Of a stretch of 64,000 nt of DNA, positions 34,774 through 44,760 are shown in pieces. The position numbers and the translations under genes were made by a program. The notes under the pieces are model-generated. The model saw nothing but the letters and a program-made list of their open reading frames with translations. It did not search any database and was not told where the DNA came from. Origin of the DNA: Hordeum vulgare subsp. vulgare (lineage: Eukaryota > Streptophyta > Magnoliopsida > Poales > Poaceae). The stretch lies in the NCBI RefSeq assembly GCF_904849725.1, contig NC_058518.1, positions 503,861,225 through 503,925,224 of the forward strand. The letters run 5' to 3'. Within the stretch, counting starts at the first letter, position 1; each line of letters opens with the position of its first letter.

Positions 34774-36596
34774 TGTTGGGGAACGTCGCATGGGAAACAA
34801 AAAATTTCCTACGCGCACGAAGACCTATCATGGTGATGTCCATCTACGAGAGGGGATGAGTGATCTACGTACCCTTGTAGACCGTACAACAGAAGCGTTA
34901 GAGAACGCGGTTGATGTAGTGGAACGTCCTCACGTCCCTCGATCCGCCCCGCGAACAATCCCGCGATCAGTCCCACGATCTAGTACCGAATGGACGGCAC
35001 CTCCGCGTTCAGCACACGTACAGCTCGACGATGATCTCGGCCTTCTTGATCCAGCAAGAGAGACGGAGAGGTAGAAGAGTTCTCCGGCAGCGTGACGGCG
35101 CTCCGGAGGTTGGTGATGACCTTGTCTCAGCAGGGCTCCGCCCGAGCTCCGCAGAAACGCGATCTAGAGGAAAAACCGTGGAGGTATGTGGTCGGGCTGC
35201 CGTGGAAAAGTCGTCTCAAATCAGCCCTAAAACCTCCGTATATATAGGTGGGAGGGAGGGGGCCTTGCCTTGGGGCTCAAGGAGCCCCAAGGGGGTCGGA
35301 CGAGTCCAAGGGGGAGGACTCTCCCCCCCCAAACCGAGTTGGACTAGATTTGGTGGGAGGGAGTCCCCCTTCCTTCCCACCTCCTCCTTTTTTTTCTTTC
35401 TCTCTTGATTTTCTTCTCCTTGGCGCATAGGGCACTTGTGGGCTATCCCACCAGCCCACTAAGGGCTGGTGTGTCTCCCCCAAGGCCTATGGGCTTCCCC
35501 TGGGTGGGTTGCCCCCCCCCCCCGGTGAACTCCCGGAACCCATTCGTCATTCCCAGTACATTCCCGGTAACTCCGAAAACCTTCCGGTAATCAAATGAGG
35601 TCATCCTATATATCAATCTTCGTTTCCGGACCATTCCGGAAACCCTCGTGACGTCCGTGATCTCATCCGGGGCTCCGAACAACATTTGGTAACCAACCAT
35701 ATAACTCAAATACGCATAAAGCAACGTCGAACCTTAAGTGTGCAGACCCTGCGGGTTCGAGAACTATGTAGACATGACCCGAGAGACTCCTTGGTCAATA
35801 TCCAATAGCAGGACCTGGATGCCCATATTGGATCCTACATATTCTACGAAGATCTTATCGTTTGAACCTCAGTGCCAAGGATTCGTATAATCCCGTATGT
35901 CATTCCCTTTGTCCTTCGGTATGTTACTTGCCCGAGATTCGATCGTCAGTATCCGCATACCTATTTCAATCTCGTTTACCGGCAAGTCTCTTTACTCGTT
36001 CCGTAATACAAGATCCCGCAACTTACACTAAGTTACATTGCTTGCAAGGCTTGTGTGTGATGTTGTATTACCGAGTGGGCCCCGAGATACCTCTCCGTCA
36101 CACGGAGTGACAAATCCCGGTCTTGATCCATAGTAACTCAACTAACACCTTCGGAGATACCTGTAGAGCATCTTTATAGTCACCCAGTTACGTTGCGACG
36201 TTTGATACACACAAAGCATTCCTCCGGTGTCAGTGAGTTATATGATCTCATGGTCATAGGAATAAATACTTGACACGCAGAAAACAGTAGCAACAAAATG
36301 ACACGATCAACATGCTACGTCTATTAGTTTGGGTCTAGTCCATCACGTGATTCTCCCAATGACGTGATCCATTTATCAAGCAACAACACCTTGTTCATAA
36401 TAAGAAGACACTGACTATCATCGATCAACTGGCTAGCCAACTAGGCGTGCTAGGGACGGTGTTTTGTCTATGTATCCACACATGTAAATGAGTCTTCATT
36501 CAATACAACTATAGCATGGATAATAAACTATTATCTTGATACAGGAATTATAATAATAACTATATTTATCATTGCCTCTAGGGCATAATTCCAACA
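34774..36596 (-). repeat. 5' LTR of the Copia element (1823 bp)
   Basis: It runs from TGTTGGGGAACG at 34774 to CCAACA at 36596 as read on the plus strand. As the upstream LTR of a minus-strand element it holds the promoter. Similarity to the left LTR is high over its whole length apart from small indels. Confidence 0.93.
35238..35248 (-). promoter_or_regulatory. TATA box of the Copia 5' LTR
   Basis: The minus strand reads CCTATATATACGG in the 5' LTR, about 470 bases before the LTR end in the transcription direction. The same motif is kept in the 3' LTR. Confidence 0.5.
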
Positions 36597-37268
36597 GAAC
36601 CCACACATGTTTAGCTTCCGCTTGATGTTTCTATGACTTGAGTGACGGGTCACGAGACCCCTATTTGTAATATCATACTATGTTGACTTTTATGAGTCTT
36701 TAGTAAAAGCTTGAGTCATAGAGTTATGTTGTGATGCCATCTTGTATCTACACATATAGTGCATATTGTGTGTATGTTATGAAATGCATTATATGTGTGG
36801 GATTCGACACCTAGTTGTGTGCCTTTAGTAATACTCTTTATGGGGAAATGCCTCTTTGTGCTTCCACCGAGCCTTGGTAGCTTGCTACTGCTCCGGACAC
36901 ATTGATTGACCGACATGTATCCTTCTTTGCTGTTGTGTCCGTCCCTTCGGGGAAATGTCACGCGGTGTAATGGAGTCCATGTAGCCTGCTACGACTCGTC
37001 TACACACGCTGATGACCGACACCTGCCTTGCTGGGTTATGTATGCATGTCCATGTACGGATGTACCACTTGGGTTTATAACTATGCATGCCGACCCGGGT
37101 TCTTTGTCGTTTCAATGCTAGCGACACATTCATATACGTGAGCGAAAAGATGCAAACGGTCCCGGCCAAGGTAAGGTGGCAGCCGTGGGGTTTACCGTGC
37201 GTGAGGCCGCAAAGTGATGTGATGTGTTATAGGCTGGGTTCTTATGATTCAGGATCGGGGTCGCAACA
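36597..37268 (+). repeat. LTR-like remnant
   Basis: No coding signal. Phrases such as GGGGAAATGTCACGCGGTG, GACCGACA and CGGTCCCGGCCAAGGTAAGG remind me of the 3' half of another Triticeae Gypsy LTR. The segment ends GGGGTCGCAACA at 37268, directly against a CACTA coding relic. Its left edge is cut by the Copia LTR. Family not determined. Confidence 0.45.
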
Positions 37269-37560
37269 TAGTATCACCGTGTTCTTCAGTGAACATATGA
37301 TAGTTCTCATCATCATCTTCTTCTTCATTATCTTCCATCGTAACCCCTCTTTCTCCGTGCATGGTCCAACAATAATATGTGGGCATGAAACCTCTCTGAA
37401 GCAAGTGGAGATGAATGACTTTCGAGCTAGAGTAATCCTTCCCGTTTCGACAACCAAGACATGGGCAAGGCATAAAATTATCCACTTTGTTTGCCTCAGC
37501 CACATCGATAAATTTATGCAGGCCTGCAATAAATACAGAACCACGTCGTTCTCCGTACAT
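37269..37560 (-). pseudogene. CACTA TNP2 transposase, N-terminal fragment (minus)
   Basis: The minus strand reads RRGSVFIAGLHKFIDVAEANKVDNFMPCPCLGCRNGKDY...VIHLHLLQRGFMPTYYCWTMHGERG followed by an acidic tract ending MFTEEHGDTML. The CPCLGC Cys cluster, HLLQRGF and CWTMHGE are signatures of the transposase-associated domain that opens TNP2. The rest of the transposase is gone, replaced at 37268 by the LTR-like remnant. Confidence 0.75.
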
Positions 37561-37952
37561 CCATCGCTTCCGTGCATCGATCTGGCATCATACTTGAATA
37601 GTGAAATGACACCATACATTGACACATGCAATATTTTTGTATCAATTACACATGAAGAAGGTTGCCAACCTCGGCCGAGGATACCGTTTCGTGTGAACCT
37701 TAGTGTGACTCGGGCATTAATTAGTCCCGGTTCGTAATGTACTCCGAAGTGCGCCAGTCATCGTACATCCATTAGCGGTTCATCTCTATTATGAAATTAA
37801 GTATATCAAAAAACCATTGCAGAACATCATGAATAAAGAAATGACCAAATTAATACAAGTTCATCATCACATTAAAACCAAAGCTCAGTAGTGATCAAAT
37901 GTTATTATTGCAAAAATAAATACATAAAGTTCTCTCATAAAACAACACACAA
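37561..37952 (-). other. CACTA relic: spacer between two coding pieces
   Basis: AT-rich, intron-like DNA on the minus strand. A TNP2-type start may extend to about 37580. Nothing else recognised. Confidence 0.4.
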
Positions 37953-38331
37953 CTATGTAAAAGATTTAAATGCAACAACAAATGCGATCAAAATCGCAAC
38001 TAAGGTAACAATTGACCCAACATCATAATGATACCAAGCCTCTTTATCAATGGCATATTTTCTAATATTCCTAATCTTCAAGCGCATTTCATCCATCTTA
38101 GAGCGCATTGCATCCATCTTCAAGCGTTGTGCATCCATCTTCAACAACATCGCATCGATCTTCATCTTGCGATCATCGATGACTTCGGCGACATGCCACT
38201 CCAGTTCCGTATTCTTGTCCTCAATTATTTTCAATTAATCCTTCAAGTATTTGTTTTCTTTTTCAACCAAATTTAACTTCTCGAGAAGAATTTCTATGTG
38301 GGTTCGAATTTCTGGTTCACGTACCTCCTAG
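37953..38331 (-). pseudogene. CACTA coiled-coil protein with C-terminal membrane helix
   Basis: After an acceptor AG near 38332 the minus strand reads EVREPEIRTHIEILLEKLNLVEKENKYL, a TAA stop at about 38236, then EDKNTELEWHVAEVIDDRKM. Next come heptad-like repeats (KMDAQRLKMDAMRSKMDEMRLKI), IRNIRKYAIDKEAW and a hydrophobic segment VGSIVTLVAILIAFVVAF before the stop at 37953. A coiled coil with a C-terminal membrane anchor is odd for a transposon protein. A truncated homologue lies in element D (19680). Function unknown. Confidence 0.6.
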
Positions 38332-38881
38332 ATTAAAAAATATATGTCACGTTGATCGCCATAATTGTCATAAACAATAAATAAAACAAATAGTTATAAA
38401 AGATAATATATACCACATCCAAATCATAGACATGACGAGGATCGACGGAGGCGGATACCAAAACCATCGTACTATATAATAAAAATAATAATGAAAGTAA
38501 GTAATTTATACAAGTATGTATCTAAATCATACAAGTAAGAATTTTTTTTTCTTTCGAAAAGAAGACAAGAACAAAAGGCTCACCACGGTGGTGCTCCTAA
38601 CCAGATTGGCGCGGGGCGATCGACAACGGTGAGGACGGGCACGGGACGGCACCCTACACATGTGCAGACTCTAAGAAGTTAATTTCAGCATTTCAAATGA
38701 GCCAAACTAGCAGTGACACATGAAAGATGAAGTAGCTAACCTTTTAAAATACTTGTGGAGTTGGTGCACGGCCAAACATAGACAAATATTAAGGAAAATG
38801 GAGTTTGGAGGTCGAGTTTTGAGAGGATAAATCTTAACTAGTGTGGCTCGGGCATTTCATCGAACACGTCAAGTGCATGAA
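38332..38881 (-). other. CACTA relic: upstream exon and introns (minus)
   Basis: A small possible exon near 38410-38475 (MVLVSASVDPRHVYDLDV on the minus strand, with AG and GT borders) precedes the coiled-coil exon. The remainder is AT-rich and intron-like. It ends where the G3 LTR begins. Confidence 0.35.
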
Positions 38882-40414
38882 TGATACGTCCATTTTGCAT
38901 CATGTTTTCATGTTGATATTTATCACTTCTTGGGCTGTTATTTCACTTCACGGAACAATACTTATGCATTTTCTCTCTTATTTTGCAAGGTTTACATGAA
39001 GAGGGAGAATGCCGGCAACTGGAATTCTGGCTTGAAAGTGGAGCAAAGTTGAGATACCTATTTTTGCGCAACTCCAAACGCCGTAAAAATCAATGAGGAT
39101 TTTTTTCCGGATTTATAAAAAATACTGGGCCGAAGAAGCGCCACAGGGGCGCCAGCAGGTGGCCACAAGCCTGCACGGCGCGGTAACCCCCCCCCCCCCC
39201 AGGCCGCACCATGAGGGCTTGTGGGCAGCCTGCTAGCCCACTGGCCCCCCTCTTCTGCTATATGAAGGGTTTCGTCTAGGAAAAAATCGGGGAGGAGCTT
39301 TTTCGTGGATTCGCCGCCGCCACGAGGCGGAACTTGAGCAGAACCAATCAAGAGCTCTGGCAGGACGATCCTGCTGGGGAAACTTCCCTTCCGGAGGGGG
39401 AAATCGTCGCCATTGTCATCAACAAGACTCCTCTCATCGAAGGGGACTCGTCACCATCAACATCTTCATCGGCACCATCTCATCTCCAAACCCTAGTTCA
39501 TCACTTGTAACCAATATCCATCTCGCGACTGCGTTTGGTACTTCTAAGGTTGCTACTAGTGTTGATTACTCTTTGTAGTTGATGCTAGTTGGATTACTTG
39601 GTGGATGAGTTTATGTTCAGATCCTTGATGCTACTTATTACCTCTCTGGTCATGAATATGATTATGCTTTGTGAGTAGTTACTTTTATTCCTGAGGACAT
39701 GGGATAAGTCATGCTAATAGTAGTCATGTGAATTTGGTATTCATTCGGTATTTTGATGTGTTGTATGTTGTTTTTCCTCTAGTGGTGTTATGTGAACGTC
39801 GACTACATAACACTTCACCATTATTTGGGCCTAGAGGAAGGCATTGGGAAGTAGTAAGTAGATGATGGGTTGCTAGAGTGAGAGAAGCATAAACCCTAGT
39901 TTATGTGTTGCTTCGTAAGGGGCTGATTTGGATCCACTAGTTTAATGATATGGTTAGACTTTGTCTTAATTCTTCTTTCGTAGTTGCGGATGCTTGCGAG
40001 AGGGGTTAATCATAAGTGGGATGCTTTTCCAAGTAAGGGCAGTACCCAAGTGCCGGTCCACCCACATATCAAACTATCAAAGTAACGAACGCGAATCATA
40101 TGAACATGATGAAAACTAGCATGACAGAAATTCCCGTGTGTCCTCGGGAGCGTTTTTCCTCCTATAAGACTTTGTCCAGGATTTTCCCTTGCTACAAAAG
40201 GGATTGGGACACTTTGCTTCACCGTTGCTACTTTTTTTACTTGTTGCTTGCTACGAATCATGTCACCACACAATCACTTGTTACCGATAATTTCAGTGCT
40301 TGCAGATATGTCCTTGCTGAAAACCACTTGTCAGATCCTTGTGCTCCTCGTTGGGTTCGACACTCTTACTTATCGAAAGGACTATGATTGATCCCCTATA
40401 CTTGTGGGTCATCA
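38882..40414 (+). repeat. 5' LTR of Gypsy G3 (1.53 kb)
   Basis: It begins TGATACGTCCATTTTGCATC and ends CTTGTGGGTCATCA at 40414. A TATA-like GCTATATGAAGG lies near 39257. It contains a C-run at 39188-39200 and no gene. Confidence 0.88.
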
Positions 40415-40425
40415 AGACTCTTCTC

Positions 40426-40443
40426 TGGCGCTGTTGCCGGGGA
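40426..40443 (+). promoter_or_regulatory. Primer binding site of Gypsy G3
   Basis: TGGCGCTGTTGCCGGGGA lies eleven bases after the LTR, one mismatch from the form at 26659. It sets the plus-strand direction of the element. Confidence 0.85.
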
Positions 40444-40518
40444 GTGAAGCGCCTTTGGTAAGTGGAACTTGCTAAGGAAACATTCATATAGCATGCTGAA
40501 ATTTATTGTCACTTGTCA

Positions 40519-41336
40519 CTATGGATACTAATCCTTTGAGGGGCTTGTTCTGGGTATCTTCACCTCGAACGGAAGCACAAAGAGTTGCTCCTCAACCTGC
40601 TGCACCTACTGAAAATATTTTCTTTGAATTTCCTTCGGGTATGCTTGAGAAACTGGTGGCTAATCCTTTTACAGGAGATGGAACATCACATCCAGACTTG
40701 CATCTAATCTATGTAGATGAAATTTGTGGTTTATTTAAGCTAGCAGGATGAGGTCAAGAAGAAGGTCTTTCCTTTATGTTTGAAGGATAAGGTGTTGACA
40801 TGGTATAGGCTATGTGATGATACTGGATCATGGGACTACTATCGGTTGAAATTGGAATTTCATCAAAAGTTTTATCCTATGCATTTAGTACATCGTGATC
40901 AGAATTATATATATAATTTTTGGCCTCGTGACAGAGAAAGCATCGCTCAAGCTTGGGGGAGGCTTAAATAAATGCTATACTCATGCCCCAATCATGACCT
41001 CTCGAGAGAAATTATCATTCAGAACTTCTATGCTCGGCTTTCTCATGATGATCACACCATGCTTGACACTTCTTGTACCAGTTCTTTTATGAAGAGAGAT
41101 ATTTACTTCAAATGGAATTTATTGGAGAGAATTAAACGCAACTGTGAATATTGGGAGCTTTAAGAAGGTAAGGAGTCAGGTATGAATTTCATGTTTGATT
41201 GCGTTAAATCCTTTGTTGAGACAAATACTTTTTGTGACTTTAGCGCTAAGTATGGACTTGATTGTGAGATAGTAGCTTCATTGTGTCAATCCTTTGCTTC
41301 TCATATTGATCTCCCCGAAGAGGTGGTTTAAATATC
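40519..41336 (+). pseudogene. Gypsy G3 gag (several stops and frameshifts)
   Basis: It begins MDTNPLRGLFWVSSPRTEAQ at 40521. Capsid-type motifs follow in pieces: NPFTGDGTSHPDLHLIYVDEICGLFKLAG, then KDKVLTWYRLCDDTGSWDYYRLKLEFHQKFYP, then RDRESIAQAWGRLK (TAA at 40969-40971), then HDLSREIIIQNFYARL. At least a frame change near 40755 and stops at 40969 and 41161 break it. Confidence 0.75.
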
Positions 41337-43815
41337 ATCCTCCCTTAGAAGTCAATGTAGTTAAATCCACTCCAATTGAAGAGAAAGTCATTGCCTATAA
41401 CGATCATGTTGTTCCCAGTGCTTACATTGAGAAACCACCTTTCCCTGTTAGGATAAAGGATCATTCTAAAGCTTTAACTGTGATACGTAGAGGCTATATT
41501 AGAACACCTACACTCCCTGAGCAAATTAGAGTTGAACCTAGCATTGCTATTATCAAAGATCTTATGTCCGACGATGTTGAGGGACATAATATTCACTTAT
41601 GTGAAGATGCTGCTAGAATTGCTAAACCTCACGCTAGAGACAAACATAGGCCTCTTGTTGGCATGCATGTGGTTTCTGTTAAGATAGGAGATCATTGCTA
41701 TCATGGTTTATGTGACGTGGGTGCTAGTTTTAGTGCAATACCTCAATCCTTATATGATGAAATCAAAGATGAGATTGCACCTGTTGAGATAGAGCCTATT
41801 GATGTCACTATTCAGCTTGCCAATAGAGATACTATCTGCCCTGTGGGAATTGCTAGGGATGTTGAAGTCTTATGTGGTAAAATGAAGTATCCTCCTGATT
41901 TCCTCCTTCTTGCTACCGCACAAGATAGCTTTTGTCCCATCATATTTGGCAGACCTTTTCTCAATACCGTCAATGCTCATATTGACTGTGAGAAGCAAAC
42001 TGTCACTGTTGGCCTTGAAGACGTGTCACATGAGTTCAACTTCTCCAAGTTCAGTAGATAGCCTCATGAAAAGGAGTTTCCTAGTAAGGATGAAACTATT
42101 GCCTTAGCTTCTATTGTCGTGCCTCCTACTGATCCCTTAGAGCAATACTTGCTTGAGCATGAAAATGATATGCATATGGATGAAAGGGATGAGATAGATA
42201 GAGTTGTCGTAGAACAATATCCTATCCTTAAGAATAATCTGCGTGTTGAACAGCTTGGGGATCCACCCCCACCCAAGGGTGATCCTGTGTTCGAGCTTAA
42301 ACAGTTGCCTGATACTCTTAAGTATGCTTATCTTGATGAAAAGGAGATATATCCTGTCATTATTAGTGCTAGCCTCTCAGAGCATGAAGAAAAGAAGTTG
42401 CTAAAAACTCTATGGAAGCACCGTGCTGCTATTGGATATACTCTTGATGATCTTAAGGGCATTAGTCCCACTCTATGCCAGCACAAGATTGAAACCGATC
42501 CTGATTTTAAACCAGTTGCTGATCATCAAAGGAGATTAAATCCTAACATGAAAGAGGTAGTAAGAAAAGAAATACTAAAGCTCCTAGAAGCGGGTATTAT
42601 CTATCCTGTTGCTCATAGCGATTGGGTGAGTCCGGTGCATTGCGTCCCTAAGAAGGGAGACATTACCGTTGTACCTAATGATAAGGATGAATTGATCCCA
42701 TAGAGGATTATTACTGACTATAGGATGGTGATCGATTTTAGTAAACTGAATAAAGCCACTAGGAAAGATCATTACCCTCTGCCTTTTATCGACCAAATGC
42801 TAGAAAGGTTGTCCAAACACACACACTTCTGCTTTCTAGACGATTATTCTGGTTTCTCCCAAATACCAGTTGCACAATCTGATCAGGAGAAATCCACTTT
42901 CACCTGTCCTTTTGGTACCTTTGCTTATACACGTATGCCTTTTGGCTTATGTAATGCACGTGCCACCTTTCAAAGATGTATGACGGCTATATTCTCTGAC
43001 TTTTGTGAAAAGATGGTCGAGGTTTTCATGGATGACTTTTCCGTTTACGGGTCTTCTTTTGTTGATTGCCTCAGCAACCTTGATCGAGTCTTGCAGAGAT
43101 GTAAAGACACCAATCTTGTCTTGAATTGGTAGAAGTGCCACTTTATGGTTAATGAAGGCATCGTCTTGGGACATAAAATTTCTGAAAGAGGTATTGAAGT
43201 CGATAAGGCTAAGGTTGATGCAATCGAGAGAATGCCATACCCCACAGATATCAAAGGTATCAGAAGTTTCCTTGGTCATGCTGGTTTCTATAGAAGGTTC
43301 ATCAAAGACTTCTCTAAGATTTCTAGGCCTCTTACCAATCTCTTGCAAAAGGATATTCCTTTTGTTTTTTACGATGATTGTGAGGAAGCCTTCGAAATAC
43401 TTAAGAGGGCTTTGATAACTGCACCTATTGTTCAACCACCTGATTGGAACTTTCCTTTTGAGATCATGTGTGATGCTAGTGATTATGCCGTTGGTGTTGT
43501 TCTAGGGCAAAGAGTCGATAAGAAGTTGAATGTTATTCACTATGCTAGTAAAACTCTAGACAGTGCCTAGAGAAACTATGCTACTACGGAGAAGGAACTT
43601 TTAGCAGTCGTGTTTGCATGTGAAAAGTTCAGGTCTTACATAGTTGATTCCAAAGTCACTATTCACACTTATCATGCTTCTATTAAGTACCTCATGGAGA
43701 AGAAGGACGCTAAACCTAGACTTATCAGATGGGTTCTCTTGCTACAAGAATTTGATTTGCACGTTGTCGACAGGAAGGGTGCTGATAACTCAGTAGCAGA
43801 TAACTTGTCTAGGTT
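41300..43815 (+). pseudogene. Gypsy G3 protease, reverse transcriptase and RNase H
   Basis: Protease region 41300-42061 has CDVGASFSAIP (active-site D-x-G-A-S) and IIFGRPFLNTV. Reverse transcriptase follows: EAGIIYPVAHSDWVSPVHCVPKK, MVIDFSKLNKATRKDHYPLPFIDQML, FGLCNARATFQRCM and the catalytic box VFMDDFSVYG (about 43030). The connection domain reads HAGFYRRFIKDFSKI, and RNase H reads IMCDASDYAVGVVLGQ and [15 protein letters not shown]. Four in-frame TAG stops occur, at 42059, 42701, 43130 and 43568, without frame change, so decay here is by point mutation. It ends at the CACTA E junction after ADNLSRF. Confidence 0.92.
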
Positions 43816-44395
43816 CACTACAAGAATTAGCTTCTTTGCCGTGTGCCATCACAGACAACAAAGAGTAAATCCCGGACGGCAAAGAGAATATCACAAACGG
43901 CAAAGAATCTCACGGTCGGCAAAATTTCTGCGTCAGCCTATGACGACATTGTAGCTTCTTTGCCGTCTGTCTCCCCAAAGCGGACGGCAAAGAGCTCCGT
44001 CGTCAGCTTCTCATAGGAGCTGTCGGCAAAGTGGTCGAGACGGCAGCCGACAGGCGTTGCCTCCGTTAGGGGCTAACAGAGGCTTTGCCGTCTGCCTCCC
44101 CCCTTCTTTGCCGTCAGCGTCCCCCCTCTTCTTTGTCGTCTGCCTCCCCCTCTTTTGTGTCGTCTGCATCCCCTCTTCTTTGCCGTCAGCCTCCACCTCC
44201 TCCACCCCCTCCTCTGTGCCTCTTCTTTGCCGTCTGCCCCCCTGGGAGCAGACGACAAAGATACTATATGGCCAGCTGCTACTGCCCAGGTTGCACAGCT
44301 GGGCGCCACATGGTACCTTTGCCGTCTGCCAGCTGACGGCAAAGGCCTTTGCATTAGCTGGCAGACGGCAAAGAGCCTATATTGTCACATTTTTG
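43816..44395. repeat. 3' subterminal repeats and terminus of CACTA E
   Basis: Dozens of TTTGCCGTC and GACGGCAAA motifs in both orientations; homologous to 21906-22446 of D in reverse complement. ORFs across it are shadows. Confidence 0.88.
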
Positions 44396-44760
44396 TTTAT
44401 TTTTTCTATTTCACAGCACATATACATATAATTCATAGCACATATATGATAAATAGGTCACAACACGTATATGATATACATATAAAGCTCATCAATGCCA
44501 TTTGTTCATCAACGTACATCCCATATGTCAAAAGAACCAACACATACAAAGTTTCATCCATATATACATACATATAGTTGCACATATATTGTTCATCCAT
44601 ATATACATATAGATATAGTTCCACATTGTTCATCAACTCAAATAAAAACGGAAACTAAAGCACTCCAATGCCAGCTTCCATGCATGTAGTACATCCAATC
44701 TGCAAAATGGGAATAAGAAAGTCAGAAGAAGAAGAACAAAACATATATATGACAAATAAG
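44396..44760 (-). other. AT-rich tail and terminal exon relic of CACTA E
   Basis: AT-rich repeats (CATATATACATA, GTTCATCAAC) come first. Near 44680-44705 the plus strand carries CATGCATGTAGTACATCCAATCTGC, the reverse of the conserved terminal exon and its acceptor in D. Confidence 0.5.

Larger units (their letters stand above)
27701..36596 (-). mobile_element. Copia LTR retrotransposon (Angela/BARE-like)
   Basis: Two LTRs (27701-29486 and 34774-36596) bound a minus-strand gag-pol. On the minus strand each LTR opens TGTTGGAATTATGCCC, as in Angela/BARE elements. Just inside the right (5') LTR, the minus strand reads TGGCATCATGAGC, a decayed initiator-methionine-tRNA primer site. The flanking pentamers, TTGAT on the left and GAACC on the right, do not match, so there is no target duplication. 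The left neighbour is a gag cut in mid-gene and the right neighbour a truncated LTR-like piece. Confidence 0.93.
38882..43815 (+). mobile_element. Gypsy element G3: 5' LTR, gag and pol, cut by CACTA E
   Basis: LTR 38882-40414, primer binding site, gag and pol up to RNase H, all on the plus strand. The element is broken in the C-terminal part of RNase H by the CACTACAAG terminus of E at 43816. Integrase and the 3' LTR should lie beyond the other end of E, outside the window. Confidence 0.88.
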
